NCBI RefSeq assembly: GCF_006386545.1
Contig: NZ_SWAR01000023.1
Location: 101,802-165,801, forward strand
DNA: 64,000 nucleotides
Direction: 5' to 3'
From: Methylibium rhizosphaerae
GTDB taxonomy: Bacteria > Pseudomonadota > Gammaproteobacteria > Burkholderiales > Burkholderiaceae_C
In this document: one piece after another, positions 37,834-46,404 of the stretch
Position numbering within the stretch: position 1 is the stretch's first letter
Layout: every line of letters begins with the position of its first letter
The notes under the pieces: generated by a model
The model's database searches: none
Told to the model about the DNA's origin: nothing
The model's input: only the letters and a program-made list of their open reading frames with translations
Made by a program: the position numbers and the translations under genes

Positions 37834-38262
37834 ATGCTGGTACGCCTGCTCTACGCCAGCCGTGCGGCCCAGCCGGTCACGCCCGAAAGCATCGAATCGA
37901 TCCTGGCGCAAAGCCGTGCGCACAACCCGGCGCTCGGCCTCACCGGCATCCTGTGCTGGAGCGGCGAGAGCTTCATGCAGGTGCTCGAAGGCGGCCGCGA
38001 CGCGGTGAATGCCAAGTACGGCGAGATCGTGCGCGATGCCCGCCACAAGGACGTGACGCTGCTGTGGTACGGCGAGATCGCCGAGCGGCGTTTCGCCGGC
38101 TGGACCATGGGGCAGGTCAACCTCGGCAAGATCAACCAGACCACGCTGCTCAAGTACAGCGAGCGGCCGGTGCTGGACCCGTTCGCGGTGTCGGGCTGCG
38201 CGTCGCTGGCCCTGCTCGAAGAGCTCATCGCCACCGCGTCGATCATCGGCCGGGCGACCTGA
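37834..38262 (+). CDS. BLUF domain blue-light photoreceptor protein
   Basis: A 142-residue single-domain BLUF protein. Tyr7 (LLYASR), Asn31 (SRAHNPALG) and Gln49 (FMQVLEG) are the FAD-contacting residues needed for the photocycle. LTGILCWSGESFMQ and VVRDARHKD-type text fit the family. It starts two bases after the folE stop, so the two are probably translated from one RNA. No output domain is fused, so it must act through a partner protein. FolE makes pterins, and BLUF uses FAD; a light effect on folate or pterin synthesis is only a possibility. Confidence 0.92.
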   Translation: MLVRLLYASRAAQPVTPESIESILAQSRAHNPALGLTGILCWSGESFMQVLEGGRDAVNAKYGEIVRDARHKDVTLLWYGEIAERRFAGWTMGQVNLGKINQTTLLKYSERPVLDPFAVSGCASLALLEELIATASIIGRAT

Positions 38263-38289
38263 CACGCGTCCCGGCTGCCGGGCGTGTCT

Positions 38290-39399
38290 TCAGCGGCCGA
38301 ACAGGCCCTTGATCACCCCGCCCACGCCTTCGACCACACCGCCCAGGCTCACGCCGAGCTTGTCGGCCAGCGCAGCGGCCAGCCGCGTCGCGAGGCTTTC
38401 ATTGAGCGAGAACGCCGGGTCGTCGAGGCGGCCCTCGAGAGTGAACGCGACCTCGATGCGGTCGTTCTGGCTCAGGAAGGCCAGCACCGCCTGGCGCGGC
38501 ACGCCGGCAAAGCTGCCGAGCAGTCCGCCGGAGTCGGCCAGCTCCAGCCCGGTGATGGTGAGTTCGCCCGGCGCGCGCAGCTGCCCGTTCGCGACGGCGG
38601 AGCGCAGATGCAGGTCGAGGGCACCGCGACGCACGCCGGCCTCCGACACCTTCACCAGGTAGGGCTGCAGCGCCACCAGGTCCACGCCGGCCAGCCGCAC
38701 GTCGAGTTCGCTGTCGCGCGTGGCGAACACGATGCCGCCGCGCAGGGCCAGCCGGCCGTCTCGCTGCACGCCCTTAACGACCGCGTCGACCTCGATGCCG
38801 GTGCGGCTGTCCAGCGCCGGCAGGTCGAGCGGGCCGATCCGGGCCTCCAGGTCCTGCAGGCGCAGCTTCAGCGGCGGCTGGCGTACCGATGCGTCGTACA
38901 GCTCGACCGCTGTGCCCCCGAGCACGATCTCGCCGATGTGCACCTCGGGGCCGGCGTCCTTCTGCGCAGGCGGTTCGCGCGTCGAGGCCGGGCGAGCGCG
39001 GGCCGTCGGCTGGCGCTCCAGCAAAGCCGGCAGCACGTGCAGCTTGCCGTCGCGGCTGCGGTACAGGCTCACATAGCCGCCTTCGACCTCGATGCGGGCG
39101 ATGTGCCAGCCGCTCGAGAACAGGCTGCGCAGCGAGGGCACCACCCGCACGCGGTCGGCGACCAGCTCGTCGGCCGCCGGCCAGCGGGTGCCGCCGGCCG
39201 AGCGGATGCGCAGCCCGTGCGCGACCACGCCGTTCCAGCCGATGCCGAGTTCATTCACCGTGGCGCGCGGGCCCAGCGCTTCGAGCAGCGCCGCATGCAG
39301 TTGTTGCGAGGCGATGCGCAGCCCTGCCAGCACCGCCACTGCCAGCACGAGCACCGTGGCCGCCAGCCCCCACCAGCGGCGTGTCGTCTTGATCTTCAT
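38290..39399 (-). CDS. DUF748/AsmA-like envelope protein
   Basis: A 369-residue protein with a single N-terminal hydrophobic helix (WWGLAATVLVLAVAVLAGLR) and a long beta-rich body. Repeats such as VHIGEIVLGGTAVELYD, ELDVRLAGVDLVALQPYL and GELTITGLELADSGG resemble the DUF748/AsmA family, which stretch across the periplasm and move lipids. The C-terminus is hydrophobic and Gly-rich (VEGVGGVIKGLFGR). I begin at ATG 39399 (MKIKTTRRWW). It is convergent with folE-BLUF and divergent from the DUF429 gene, with only 32 bases between starts. Confidence 0.75.
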   Translation of the reverse strand: MKIKTTRRWWGLAATVLVLAVAVLAGLRIASQQLHAALLEALGPRATVNELGIGWNGVVAHGLRIRSAGGTRWPAADELVADRVRVVPSLRSLFSSGWHIARIEVEGGYVSLYRSRDGKLHVLPALLERQPTARARPASTREPPAQKDAGPEVHIGEIVLGGTAVELYDASVRQPPLKLRLQDLEARIGPLDLPALDSRTGIEVDAVVKGVQRDGRLALRGGIVFATRDSELDVRLAGVDLVALQPYLVKVSEAGVRRGALDLHLRSAVANGQLRAPGELTITGLELADSGGLLGSFAGVPRQAVLAFLSQNDRIEVAFTLEGRLDDPAFSLNESLATRLAAALADKLGVSLGGVVEGVGGVIKGLFGR

Positions 39400-39431
39400 G
39401 GGGAGCGATTTTCGCCAGTAGAGTGGCCCGC

Positions 39432-40271
39432 ATGTCCGCACAAGGCCTTGCTCCGCCCGATGCGCCGGTCGTCGTGGCCGGCATCGACTTCACCAGCGCG
39501 CCCACCCGGCGCAAGCCCATCACCGTGGCCCATGGGCGGTCGAGCGGCGGCGTGGTGCGGCTCGACCGCATCGACACGCATGCCGACTTTGCCGGCTTCG
39601 CGCAGTGGCTGGCCGGGCCCGGCCCCTGGGTGGGCGCCTTCGACTTCCCGTTCGGGCTGCCGCGCGAGCTGGTGCTGGCCCTGGGCTGGCCGACCGAGTG
39701 GCCGGCGCTGATCGAGCACTACGCCGGGCTCACGCGCGCGCAGATCCGCGAAACCTTTGCCGCCTTCTGTGCGGGGCGGCCAGCCGGCGGCAAGTTCGCG
39801 CACCGCGCCACCGACGGGCCCGCCGGCTCGTCGCCGTCGATGAAATGGGTCAACCCGCCGGTGGCCTACATGCTGCATGCGGGCGTGCCGCTGCTGGTCG
39901 AGGCCGGCGTGCACCTGCCGGGCCTGATGCCGGGCGACCCGCAGCGGGTGGCACTGGAGGGCTACCCGGGCATGGTCGCGCGTGAACTGCTCGGGTCGCG
40001 TTCGTACAAGAGCGACGACCGCGCCCGGCAGACGCCCGGGCGCCTGATCGCCCGCAAGGACCTGGTCGAAGCGCTGGAGCGCGGTATCCCCCGCTGGGGC
40101 CTGCGCCTGAAGCTGAGCCATGCGCAGCGCGACGGCCTGGTGGCCGATGCCTCCGGCGACCGGCTCGACGCGGTGCTGTGCCTGGTGCTGGCGGCCTGGG
40201 GCGCACAGCGGCCCGGCTTCGGCCTGCCGGCCGACCTGGACCCGCTGGAGGGCTGGACTGTTGGCGCCTAA
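39432..40271 (+). CDS. DUF429 domain-containing protein
   Basis: A 279-residue protein with RNase H-like fold features of DUF429: GIDFTSAPTRRKPITVA near the N-terminus, WVGAFDFPFGLPRELV, and a terminal SGDRLDAVLCLVLAAWG with acidic residues. DUF429 proteins are suspected nucleases, but none of this subfamily has a known role here. I start at ATG 39432, since GAGTGG precedes it; GTG 39423 is the alternative. It is divergent from a DUF748-like gene and followed by a 214-base gap. Confidence 0.8.
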   Translation: MSAQGLAPPDAPVVVAGIDFTSAPTRRKPITVAHGRSSGGVVRLDRIDTHADFAGFAQWLAGPGPWVGAFDFPFGLPRELVLALGWPTEWPALIEHYAGLTRAQIRETFAAFCAGRPAGGKFAHRATDGPAGSSPSMKWVNPPVAYMLHAGVPLLVEAGVHLPGLMPGDPQRVALEGYPGMVARELLGSRSYKSDDRARQTPGRLIARKDLVEALERGIPRWGLRLKLSHAQRDGLVADASGDRLDAVLCLVLAAWGAQRPGFGLPADLDPLEGWTVGA

Positions 40272-40485
40272 TCATCTCCGGTGCAAGCAGGCGTAACGCG
40301 GGCTTCCCGTTTGCTCCGGCTGGCCCTTGAATAGGGCCCTGCAAACCAGAAAAGGCGGGTTTCGTCTCGCCTGCGTGAACCATCGGTAGCGCTGGCGCAA
40401 CGCAGCGCAAGACGGCTCGCGCCGAGGCGTGTACTGTGTTGCGGCGCGACCGGCGCCCGGCTCCGCCACGCATTCCGGACCATCC
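40272..40485 (+). promoter_or_regulatory. intergenic region before the pseudokinase gene
   Basis: A 214-base gap with two small hairpins: GGCCCT/AGGGCC (around 40322-40338) and AGGCG/CGCCT (around 40352-40371). They could be the transcription end of the DUF429 gene. I find no recognisable riboswitch, small gene or clear promoter. Confidence 0.3.
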
Positions 40486-42672
40486 ATGACCTCCAGATCC
40501 CAGCCTTCCACTTCCTTGCCGCCACAGCCGGCAAGCCCCCGTCAGCCCATGCAGCCTGAACCGGAGCAGCTGCGCGGCGCCGATGCGCTGCCCGCCGGCA
40601 GCCTGCTGGGCGAGTTCGAGATCGAATGCGTGCTGAGCGAAAACGCCCGCGGCATCGTCTACCTGGCCATCGACCCGGTGCTGCAGCGGCGTGTGGCCAT
40701 CCGCGAATACCTGCCCATGGCCTGGGCCACCCGCGGCCATGGCGGCCAGGTGGTGCTGCGTTCGCCCGCCAAGCTGCCCGAATTCGTGAGCGGCCAGCGC
40801 GCGTTCATCAACGAAGCGCAGGCACTGGTGCGGTTCGACCACCCGTCTCTGATGCGTGTGTTCCGCTGCTGGGAGGCCAACCGCACCGCCTACGTGGCCA
40901 CGCCCTGCTACGAAGGCAAGACGCTGCAGCAGGTGCGCGACGAGATGTCGCAGCCGCCTTCAGAGGCCTGGCTGCGCGCGCTGCTGGAGCCGCTGCTCGA
41001 GGCGCTGCAGCTGCTGCATGGCGCCTCGGTCTACCACCTGAACCTCACGCCCGAGCACATCCTGCTGCTGCCCGACGGCAAGCCGGTGCTGTTCGACCTG
41101 GGCGTGCGGGCCGACGGAGGCCGCCTGGGCGCCGACAAGAGCCTGCTGAATCCGGCCTATGCGCCCATCGAGCAGTACGCCGAGACCGAACAGCTGCGCG
41201 TGGGCCCGTGGACCGACCTCTATTCGCTGGCCGCGGTGGTGTACTTCTGCGTGAGCGGGCGCGCCCCGCTGCCGGCCACCGTCCGGGCGGTGGGCGACGC
41301 GCAGGTGTCGCTGTCCGACCTGGTGGGCCGGCTCGGCCAGCAGTACGTCGGCCCTCGCTATGGCCGCAACTTCCTCGAGGCCTTCGACTGGGCCCTCGCC
41401 GTGCGCCCGCAGGACCGGCCCCAGCGCGTGGCGCAGCTGCGTCAGGTGCTGAGCGGGCCGGCCTCGGCCCCGGCGCCGGCACCCGACGCGGCGCCTGCCG
41501 GCCCGACGTGGCGCGATGCACCCGCGCGCGAGATGGCACCCGAGTTCCAGCCCACCTCCCAGCAGGAGCAGCCGTCGTTTGCCGACACGCCGCAATGGTT
41601 CGCGCCACCGCAGCGGCCGGCGTCGCCGTCGTCGGGCGGTGCGGCCGGGGCCACGCCGGCACCGCCGCTGTCGCCTCGCGAGCTCGGCGAGCGGCTGCAT
41701 GCCACGGTGAAGAGCGCCACCACGGCTGCGGCATTCGAACGCGCCAAGCGTCCGCCCGAGCCCCGGCTGGGCAGCCTGGGCGGCGCGGCCGGCGCCGCGG
41801 CCGAACCCGACTTCGAGGCGTCCATCCAGCAGGCCCTGCAATCGGCGGCAACCTCGATCGAGGCCGATGACCGGTATGCCTCCCGCTTCGGCGACGCGCA
41901 GGCGTCGAGGTTCGGCCTCGACGCGCCCGGTGCCATGGCGCCGGCTGCCGGCGGCGACGGTCCGGCCGGGGCGCGGTTTGCGCCGGAAGGCGCCTTCGAG
42001 CGCCCGCGCTGGCGAAAACGCACCCCCTGGTGGCGCCGCACGGGCGTGCGCTGGGGCGGCAGCATGGTGGCGATCGCCGTGCTCGCATGGCTCAGCGCCA
42101 CCGAATGGGAAGACCAGCGCCTGTCCGAGCGGGTGATGGACACCATGGCCCGCACCCTGCGCCCGGCACAAGAAGCCCAGGGCCCGACGATCTCGAGCCA
42201 GGCGCCCGCCGTGGCGGCGGCACCGGCCGAACCCGGCGCGCCGGCGGCAGCCGCATCCGTCGCGGCCACGGCAGCACAGACGGCCCCGGCGCCGCTGCCC
42301 AGCCCCGCGCCGGTCACCGAGGCGCCCGTGGCCGCCGTCAAGCCCGTCGGCCCCGAGACGGTGGCCGGCTCCGGCACCGTCACCACGGAAGCCGCGCCGC
42401 CCGCGGAGGCCGCGCCACCGGAAGACGAGGATCCGCCGAAGGAGGCCACCAGGTCGTCCACCAAGGTCGCTTCGGTGAAGGCCGGCGAAAGCCCCCGCAA
42501 GCGCGAAAGCCGCAAGGCGGCGGCGGCCGAGGAGTCCACGCCGCGCGCCGCCTGCGGCAACCGGGTGCAGTTCTCGCTGTACTACTGCATGCAGACGCAA
42601 TGCCGCAAGCCGCAGTACTACAAGCATGCGCAGTGCCGCGCGCTGCGCGAGCGCGACACGGTGCAGGACTGA
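40486..42672 (+). CDS. membrane-anchored serine/threonine pseudokinase
   Basis: A 728-residue protein. Residues 30-330 carry a kinase-like fold, but catalytic residues are changed: the usual VAIK Lys is Arg73 (RVAIREYLP); the HRD motif is HLN (Asp replaced by Asn186, in YHLNLTPEHILL); the catalytic-loop Lys and Asn are Thr188 and His191; the DFG motif is kept as DLG (204-206). A Pro/Ala-rich linker of about 190 residues leads to a single transmembrane helix (about 522-540), then a Pro/Ala linker. The end carries a Cys-rich domain (RAACGNRVQFSLYYCMQTQC). It would sense or scaffold, not phosphorylate. The next gene is an M14 peptidase. Confidence 0.85.
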   Translation: MTSRSQPSTSLPPQPASPRQPMQPEPEQLRGADALPAGSLLGEFEIECVLSENARGIVYLAIDPVLQRRVAIREYLPMAWATRGHGGQVVLRSPAKLPEFVSGQRAFINEAQALVRFDHPSLMRVFRCWEANRTAYVATPCYEGKTLQQVRDEMSQPPSEAWLRALLEPLLEALQLLHGASVYHLNLTPEHILLLPDGKPVLFDLGVRADGGRLGADKSLLNPAYAPIEQYAETEQLRVGPWTDLYSLAAVVYFCVSGRAPLPATVRAVGDAQVSLSDLVGRLGQQYVGPRYGRNFLEAFDWALAVRPQDRPQRVAQLRQVLSGPASAPAPAPDAAPAGPTWRDAPAREMAPEFQPTSQQEQPSFADTPQWFAPPQRPASPSSGGAAGATPAPPLSPRELGERLHATVKSATTAAAFERAKRPPEPRLGSLGGAAGAAAEPDFEASIQQALQSAATSIEADDRYASRFGDAQASRFGLDAPGAMAPAAGGDGPAGARFAPEGAFERPRWRKRTPWWRRTGVRWGGSMVAIAVLAWLSATEWEDQRLSERVMDTMARTLRPAQEAQGPTISSQAPAVAAAPAEPGAPAAAASVAATAAQTAPAPLPSPAPVTEAPVAAVKPVGPETVAGSGTVTTEAAPPAEAAPPEDEDPPKEATRSSTKVASVKAGESPRKRESRKAAAAEESTPRAACGNRVQFSLYYCMQTQCRKPQYYKHAQCRALRERDTVQD

Positions 42673-42685
42673 CCTGAAGGACCGC

Positions 42686-44281
42686 ATGACGCTACACAAG
42701 GCTTCGGCCTGGATCATGGCCCTGGCCGCCGGTGCGGCATGGGCGCAGTTCGACCCTGCGCGCGTCAAGCCCGAACCCGAGGCGGTGGCCGCGCGTTTTG
42801 CCGACCCCGACGTGCGCTACGGCTCGCCGGGGTTGCGCCCGGGCCGCACCGACTTTGCAAGCCATGCCGAGGCCCTCGAATTCGCCGAAGGGCTGGCCCG
42901 GCGTTCGCGCGACCTGAAGGTCGAGCTGCTGGGCTCTTCGCAGCAGGGCCGTGCGATGCCGCTGCTCGTGCTGGCCAAGGGCGCTGTCGTCAACCCGAAG
43001 CTGCCCACCGTGCTGGTGCTCGGCCAGCAGCATGGCAACGAGCCTGCCGGCGGCGAAGCGGCGCTGGCGCTGGCCGAGCAGCTGGCGAGCGCGGGGCAGG
43101 CTGCGCTGCTCGAACGGGTGAACGTGCTGATCGTGCCGCGCGCCAACCCCGACGGCGCCGACAGGTTCGTGCGAACCACCGCCAGCGGCATCGACGTGAA
43201 CCGCGACCACCTGCTGCTGCAGACGCCCGAAGGCCGCCTGCTCGCCGGCGTGGCCGCGCGCTACAAGCCGCAGGTCGTGCTCGACCTGCACGAGTTCACC
43301 GTCGGCGACCGCTGGGTCAACAAGTTCGGCGTGTTCCAGAAGTACGACGCGCTGCTGCAGGCGGCCACGGTGGGCAACATGGACCCGGGTCTGGCCGCCG
43401 CGGCACAGGCCGACTACGTGAGCCGCATCCAGCGCACGCTGGAGGCTGCCGGCCAGAGCGTGTTCCTCTACCACACCACCTCGCCCAACGTGGCCGACAA
43501 GGTGGTCGCCATGGGCGGGGTGCAGCCCGATACCGGCCGCAACGTCGGCGGGCTGCGCCATGCGGTGAGCCTGCTCATCGAGACGCGCGGCGTGGGCATC
43601 GGCCGCGCCCATTTCGCACGGCGCGTGCATGCGCATGTGCTGGTCGCCACCAGCGTGATCGAAACCGCGGCCGGGCAGGGCGACAGGCTGCTGGCGCTGG
43701 TGCGCGATGCCGAAGCCGGTGCCGCCGCGTCGGCCTGCAAGGGCGATCTCGTGGTCGAAGCCGGCCACACGCCGCGCCAGCAGGCCCTGAGCTTCCTCGA
43801 TGCCCGCACCGGCGAGGAGCGCAGCATCGAGGTGGCCTGGCGCTCCGCGCTCGAGCTGCAGATCCGCCGCAGCCGGCCGCGGCCCTGCGGCTATCTGCTG
43901 GCAGCCAGCGAAACCCAGGCGGTCGAGCGGCTGCGTGCTCTGGGAGTACGGGTCTGGCGCGTCGGCGAGGCCGGCCAGTGGCAGGTGGAGCGCTACCTGG
44001 TCACCGCGGCCGACGAAGGCCAGCGCCAGGACACCCGCGGCGCCATCGAGGACGGCCAGAACATCCGCATGCTGCAGGTGCGCACCGAGCCGGCAAGCCT
44101 TGCCGTGCCGGCCGGCAGCCTCTATGTGCCCATGGCCCAGCCGCTGGCGCCCCTGGTCGGCGCGGCCCTCGAGCCCGATTCGCAGAACAGCTACGTGGCC
44201 AACCGGCTGCTCGAACTCGAAGACGGCAGGCTGCTGCGGGTGCTGGCACCGCCCGCTGCCGCCATGCTGGTGTGGCCTTGA
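42686..44281 (+). CDS. M14 family zinc carboxypeptidase, exported
   Basis: A 531-residue peptidase. The signal peptide ends near AGAAWAQ. Zinc ligands are in GQQHGNEPAGGE (HxxE) and, further on, in LDLHEFTVG (His). A Glu in LIETRGVGIG could be the catalytic base. The C-terminal 200 residues have an added beta-rich domain (VEAGHTPRQQ, LYVPMAQPLAPLVGAALEPD). It starts at ATG 42686 with AAGGA eight bases upstream, 13 bases after the pseudokinase, so the two are probably co-transcribed. A cell-wall peptide or surface protein may be the target. Confidence 0.85.
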   Translation: MTLHKASAWIMALAAGAAWAQFDPARVKPEPEAVAARFADPDVRYGSPGLRPGRTDFASHAEALEFAEGLARRSRDLKVELLGSSQQGRAMPLLVLAKGAVVNPKLPTVLVLGQQHGNEPAGGEAALALAEQLASAGQAALLERVNVLIVPRANPDGADRFVRTTASGIDVNRDHLLLQTPEGRLLAGVAARYKPQVVLDLHEFTVGDRWVNKFGVFQKYDALLQAATVGNMDPGLAAAAQADYVSRIQRTLEAAGQSVFLYHTTSPNVADKVVAMGGVQPDTGRNVGGLRHAVSLLIETRGVGIGRAHFARRVHAHVLVATSVIETAAGQGDRLLALVRDAEAGAAASACKGDLVVEAGHTPRQQALSFLDARTGEERSIEVAWRSALELQIRRSRPRPCGYLLAASETQAVERLRALGVRVWRVGEAGQWQVERYLVTAADEGQRQDTRGAIEDGQNIRMLQVRTEPASLAVPAGSLYVPMAQPLAPLVGAALEPDSQNSYVANRLLELEDGRLLRVLAPPAAAMLVWP

Positions 44282-44306
44282 TGCCTCGAATCGCCGGGCG
44301 AACTTG

Positions 44307-44326
44307 ATTTCTGTATTGACAGAAAT
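44307..44326. promoter_or_regulatory. 20-bp palindromic operator 1 (GbsR/MarR regulator promoter)
   Basis: ATTTCTGTATTGACAGAAAT has perfect 8-bp arms around ATTG and overlaps a TTGACA -35 hexamer. It matches 17 of 20 bases with the site at 44954 upstream of the desaturase gene, so it probably marks a shared regulator site. Confidence 0.75.
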
Positions 44327-44350
44327 TTCAGCCGGGATACGATGCCGGCC

Positions 44351-44929
44351 ATGGAGCTTTCACCGACCCTGAGCCGCTTCGTCCTGCACTGGGGCGAAAT
44401 GGGCACCCGCTGGGGTGTCAACCGTACCGTCGCGCAGATCCATGCGCTGCTGTTCATCACCGGCCGGCCCATGCATGCCGAAGAGATCGCCGACACCCTG
44501 CAGGTCGCGCGCTCGAACGTCAGCACCAGCATCCGCGAGCTGCAAGGCTGGAAGCTGATCCGCCTGGTGCACATTCCCGGCGACCGGCGCGACCATTTCG
44601 AAACCTCCACGCAGGTGTGGGAGCTGCTGCGCACCGTGGTGCGCGAGCGCCAGCAACGCGAAATCGCGCCCACCATCACCGTGCTGCAGGAGCTGCTGGC
44701 CGACCCGGCCATCAACAAGGACCCGGCCGCGGCCAAGCTGCGCATCAAGGAAACGCTGGAGCTGCTGGAAACGCTCACCGCCTGGAGCGACGAGATGCTG
44801 CGGCTCGACACGGAAACGCTCACCAAGGTGCTGCGCCTGGGCGCCCGCATCAAGAAGCTGCTGGGCCGCGATGCCGCGCCCGAGGAGCCGCCACGGCCGG
44901 CTTCGGCAGCCGACCTGCTGGGGCCCTGA
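44351..44929 (+). CDS. GbsR/MarR family transcriptional regulator
   Basis: About 192 residues. The winged helix (GRPMHAEEIADTLQVARSNV) is flanked by WGVNRTVAQIHALLFITG, both typical of GbsR-type regulators. The recognition helix text ARSNVSTSIRELQGW is clear. I place the start at ATG 44351, since a -10 like sequence covers ATG 44342; the latter would add three residues. It lies between two 20-bp palindromes that match each other, so it likely controls itself and the downstream desaturase. Members of the family sense osmolytes or small metabolites; the signal here is unknown. Confidence 0.88.
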   Translation: MELSPTLSRFVLHWGEMGTRWGVNRTVAQIHALLFITGRPMHAEEIADTLQVARSNVSTSIRELQGWKLIRLVHIPGDRRDHFETSTQVWELLRTVVRERQQREIAPTITVLQELLADPAINKDPAAAKLRIKETLELLETLTAWSDEMLRLDTETLTKVLRLGARIKKLLGRDAAPEEPPRPASAADLLGP

Positions 44930-44953
44930 GGCGGCCCATTTTTTTGACCTTTT

Positions 44954-44973
44954 ATTTCTCTTTTGGCAGAAAT
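44954..44973. promoter_or_regulatory. 20-bp palindromic operator 2 (desaturase promoter)
   Basis: ATTTCTCTTTTGGCAGAAAT has 6-bp perfect arms and differs from operator 1 at three positions. It lies 18 bases before the desaturase ATG, upstream of the GGGGAG ribosome site. The T-rich run before it (44938-44950) may be part of the promoter. Confidence 0.7.
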
Positions 44974-44991
44974 TTCGGAAGGGGAGTGAAC

Positions 44992-46377
44992 ATGAGGAAC
45001 GACGTACCCACCATGGTGGCCGACCCTCTTGGGGCCGACCCGGTCCGGGGGCGGGTGGTGTGGTCACCGCTGAAGTCGCTGTGGTGGAGCGCGATGGCTG
45101 TCGGCGGCCTGGTGGCGGCGACCTGCTATTTCAGCTGGGGCGGCTTCCTGCTGTTTCTGGCCACCACTGCCGTGACCTTGTGCCTCGGGCATTCGCTGGG
45201 CATGCACCGCCGCTTCATCCACCGCAGCTATGAAGCGCCGCTGTGGCTGGAGCGCCTGTTCGTCTACCTGGGCACGCTGGTCGGCATGGCCGGCCCGCTG
45301 GGGATGATGCGCACCCACGACCTGCGCGACTGGGCCCAGAGGCAGGCCGCCTGCCACGACTACTTCGGCCACCGCCGCGCCTTCCTGCACGACGGCTGGT
45401 GGCAGCTGCATTGCGACATCGAGCTGGAGCGCCCGCCGCGCTTCGTGCCGCCGGCCGAGGTGGACGGCGACCGCTTCTACCAATGGCTCGAACGCTGGTG
45501 GATGTGGCAGCAGCTGCCGTGGGCGATGGCCTTCCTCGCACTGGGCGGCGCCGGCTGGGTGCTGTGGGGCGTGTGCGCCCGCGTGGCCGTGGGCGTGACC
45601 GGGCACTGGCTGGTGGGCCACTTCGCCCACCGCGAGGGCCACCAGCAATGGGACGTCACCACCGCGGCGGTGCAGGGCTACAACGTGCGCCTGCCCGGCC
45701 TGGGCCCGGTGGGAGCCTGGGTCTGCGGCCTCGTCACGATGGGCGAGGGCTGGCACAACAACCACCATGCCTTTCCGGCCTCGGCCCGGCTCGGTCTCGA
45801 GCGCTGGCAGCTCGACCCCGGCTGGTGGGTGCTGCTGGGCCTGCGCAGGGCCGGCCTCGTGCGCGGCCTCGCCTTGCCGGCCGACCTGCCGCCCCGGCCT
45901 GAACTTCGCGAGTTGGCCGAAGAAGCCGCTGCCGGCTTGCCAACGACCTATCCGCTGACCCTGCTCTACGACCGCAACTGCCTCATCTGCCAGACCGAGA
46001 TGGACGCCTTGCGGGACCGCGACGCGGGCCGGGGCCGGCTGCGCTTTATCGACATCTCCACGCCAGGCTTCGACCCGGCGCCCTACGGCCGGACGCTCGG
46101 GCAGTTGAACGCATCGATCCATGGCGTGGCGGCCGACGGCCGGCTGGTGAGCGGCATGCAGACGCTGCGGCTGGCCTACGCGGCCGCCGGCCTGGGCTGG
46201 GTGCTGCGGCCCACAGGCTGGCCGCTGCTGCAGCCGCTGTTCGACCGCATCTATGCAGGCTTCGCGCAGCGCCGCTATGGCATCTCGGCGGCCTTGGCGC
46301 CGGTGCTCGAGCGGGCGGCTGCCTGGCGCACCGCACGGCGGCTGCAGCGCTGCCAGGGCGGCCGCTGCGACCTTTGA
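44992..46377 (+). CDS. fatty acid desaturase fused to a DCC (DUF393) thiol-oxidoreductase-like domain
   Basis: A 461-residue fusion. Residues 1-300 are a membrane acyl desaturase: the first His box HSLGMHRRFIH, a membrane region, then MMRTHDLRDWAQRQAACHDY, and the terminal GEGWHNNHHAFP. Residues 315-450 are DCC-type: LLYDRNCLICQTEMDALRDRD, with the CxxC motif as in the family. Such fusions suggest a redox partner for a lipid-modifying enzyme. It is preceded by operator 2 and probably controlled by the GbsR-like regulator. An epimerase/DoxX-type gene follows after 27 bases. The second His box is unusual, so the exact chemistry is uncertain. Confidence 0.85.
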   Translation: MRNDVPTMVADPLGADPVRGRVVWSPLKSLWWSAMAVGGLVAATCYFSWGGFLLFLATTAVTLCLGHSLGMHRRFIHRSYEAPLWLERLFVYLGTLVGMAGPLGMMRTHDLRDWAQRQAACHDYFGHRRAFLHDGWWQLHCDIELERPPRFVPPAEVDGDRFYQWLERWWMWQQLPWAMAFLALGGAGWVLWGVCARVAVGVTGHWLVGHFAHREGHQQWDVTTAAVQGYNVRLPGLGPVGAWVCGLVTMGEGWHNNHHAFPASARLGLERWQLDPGWWVLLGLRRAGLVRGLALPADLPPRPELRELAEEAAAGLPTTYPLTLLYDRNCLICQTEMDALRDRDAGRGRLRFIDISTPGFDPAPYGRTLGQLNASIHGVAADGRLVSGMQTLRLAYAAAGLGWVLRPTGWPLLQPLFDRIYAGFAQRRYGISAALAPVLERAAAWRTARRLQRCQGGRCDL

Positions 46378-46404
46378 ACGAACAACCCGAAGAGTGAGGC
46401 AGTC

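Noticed and set aside
40272..40485. Possible riboswitch before the pseudokinase gene
   Set aside because: It has short hairpins but none of the conserved blocks of GEMM or other known aptamers.
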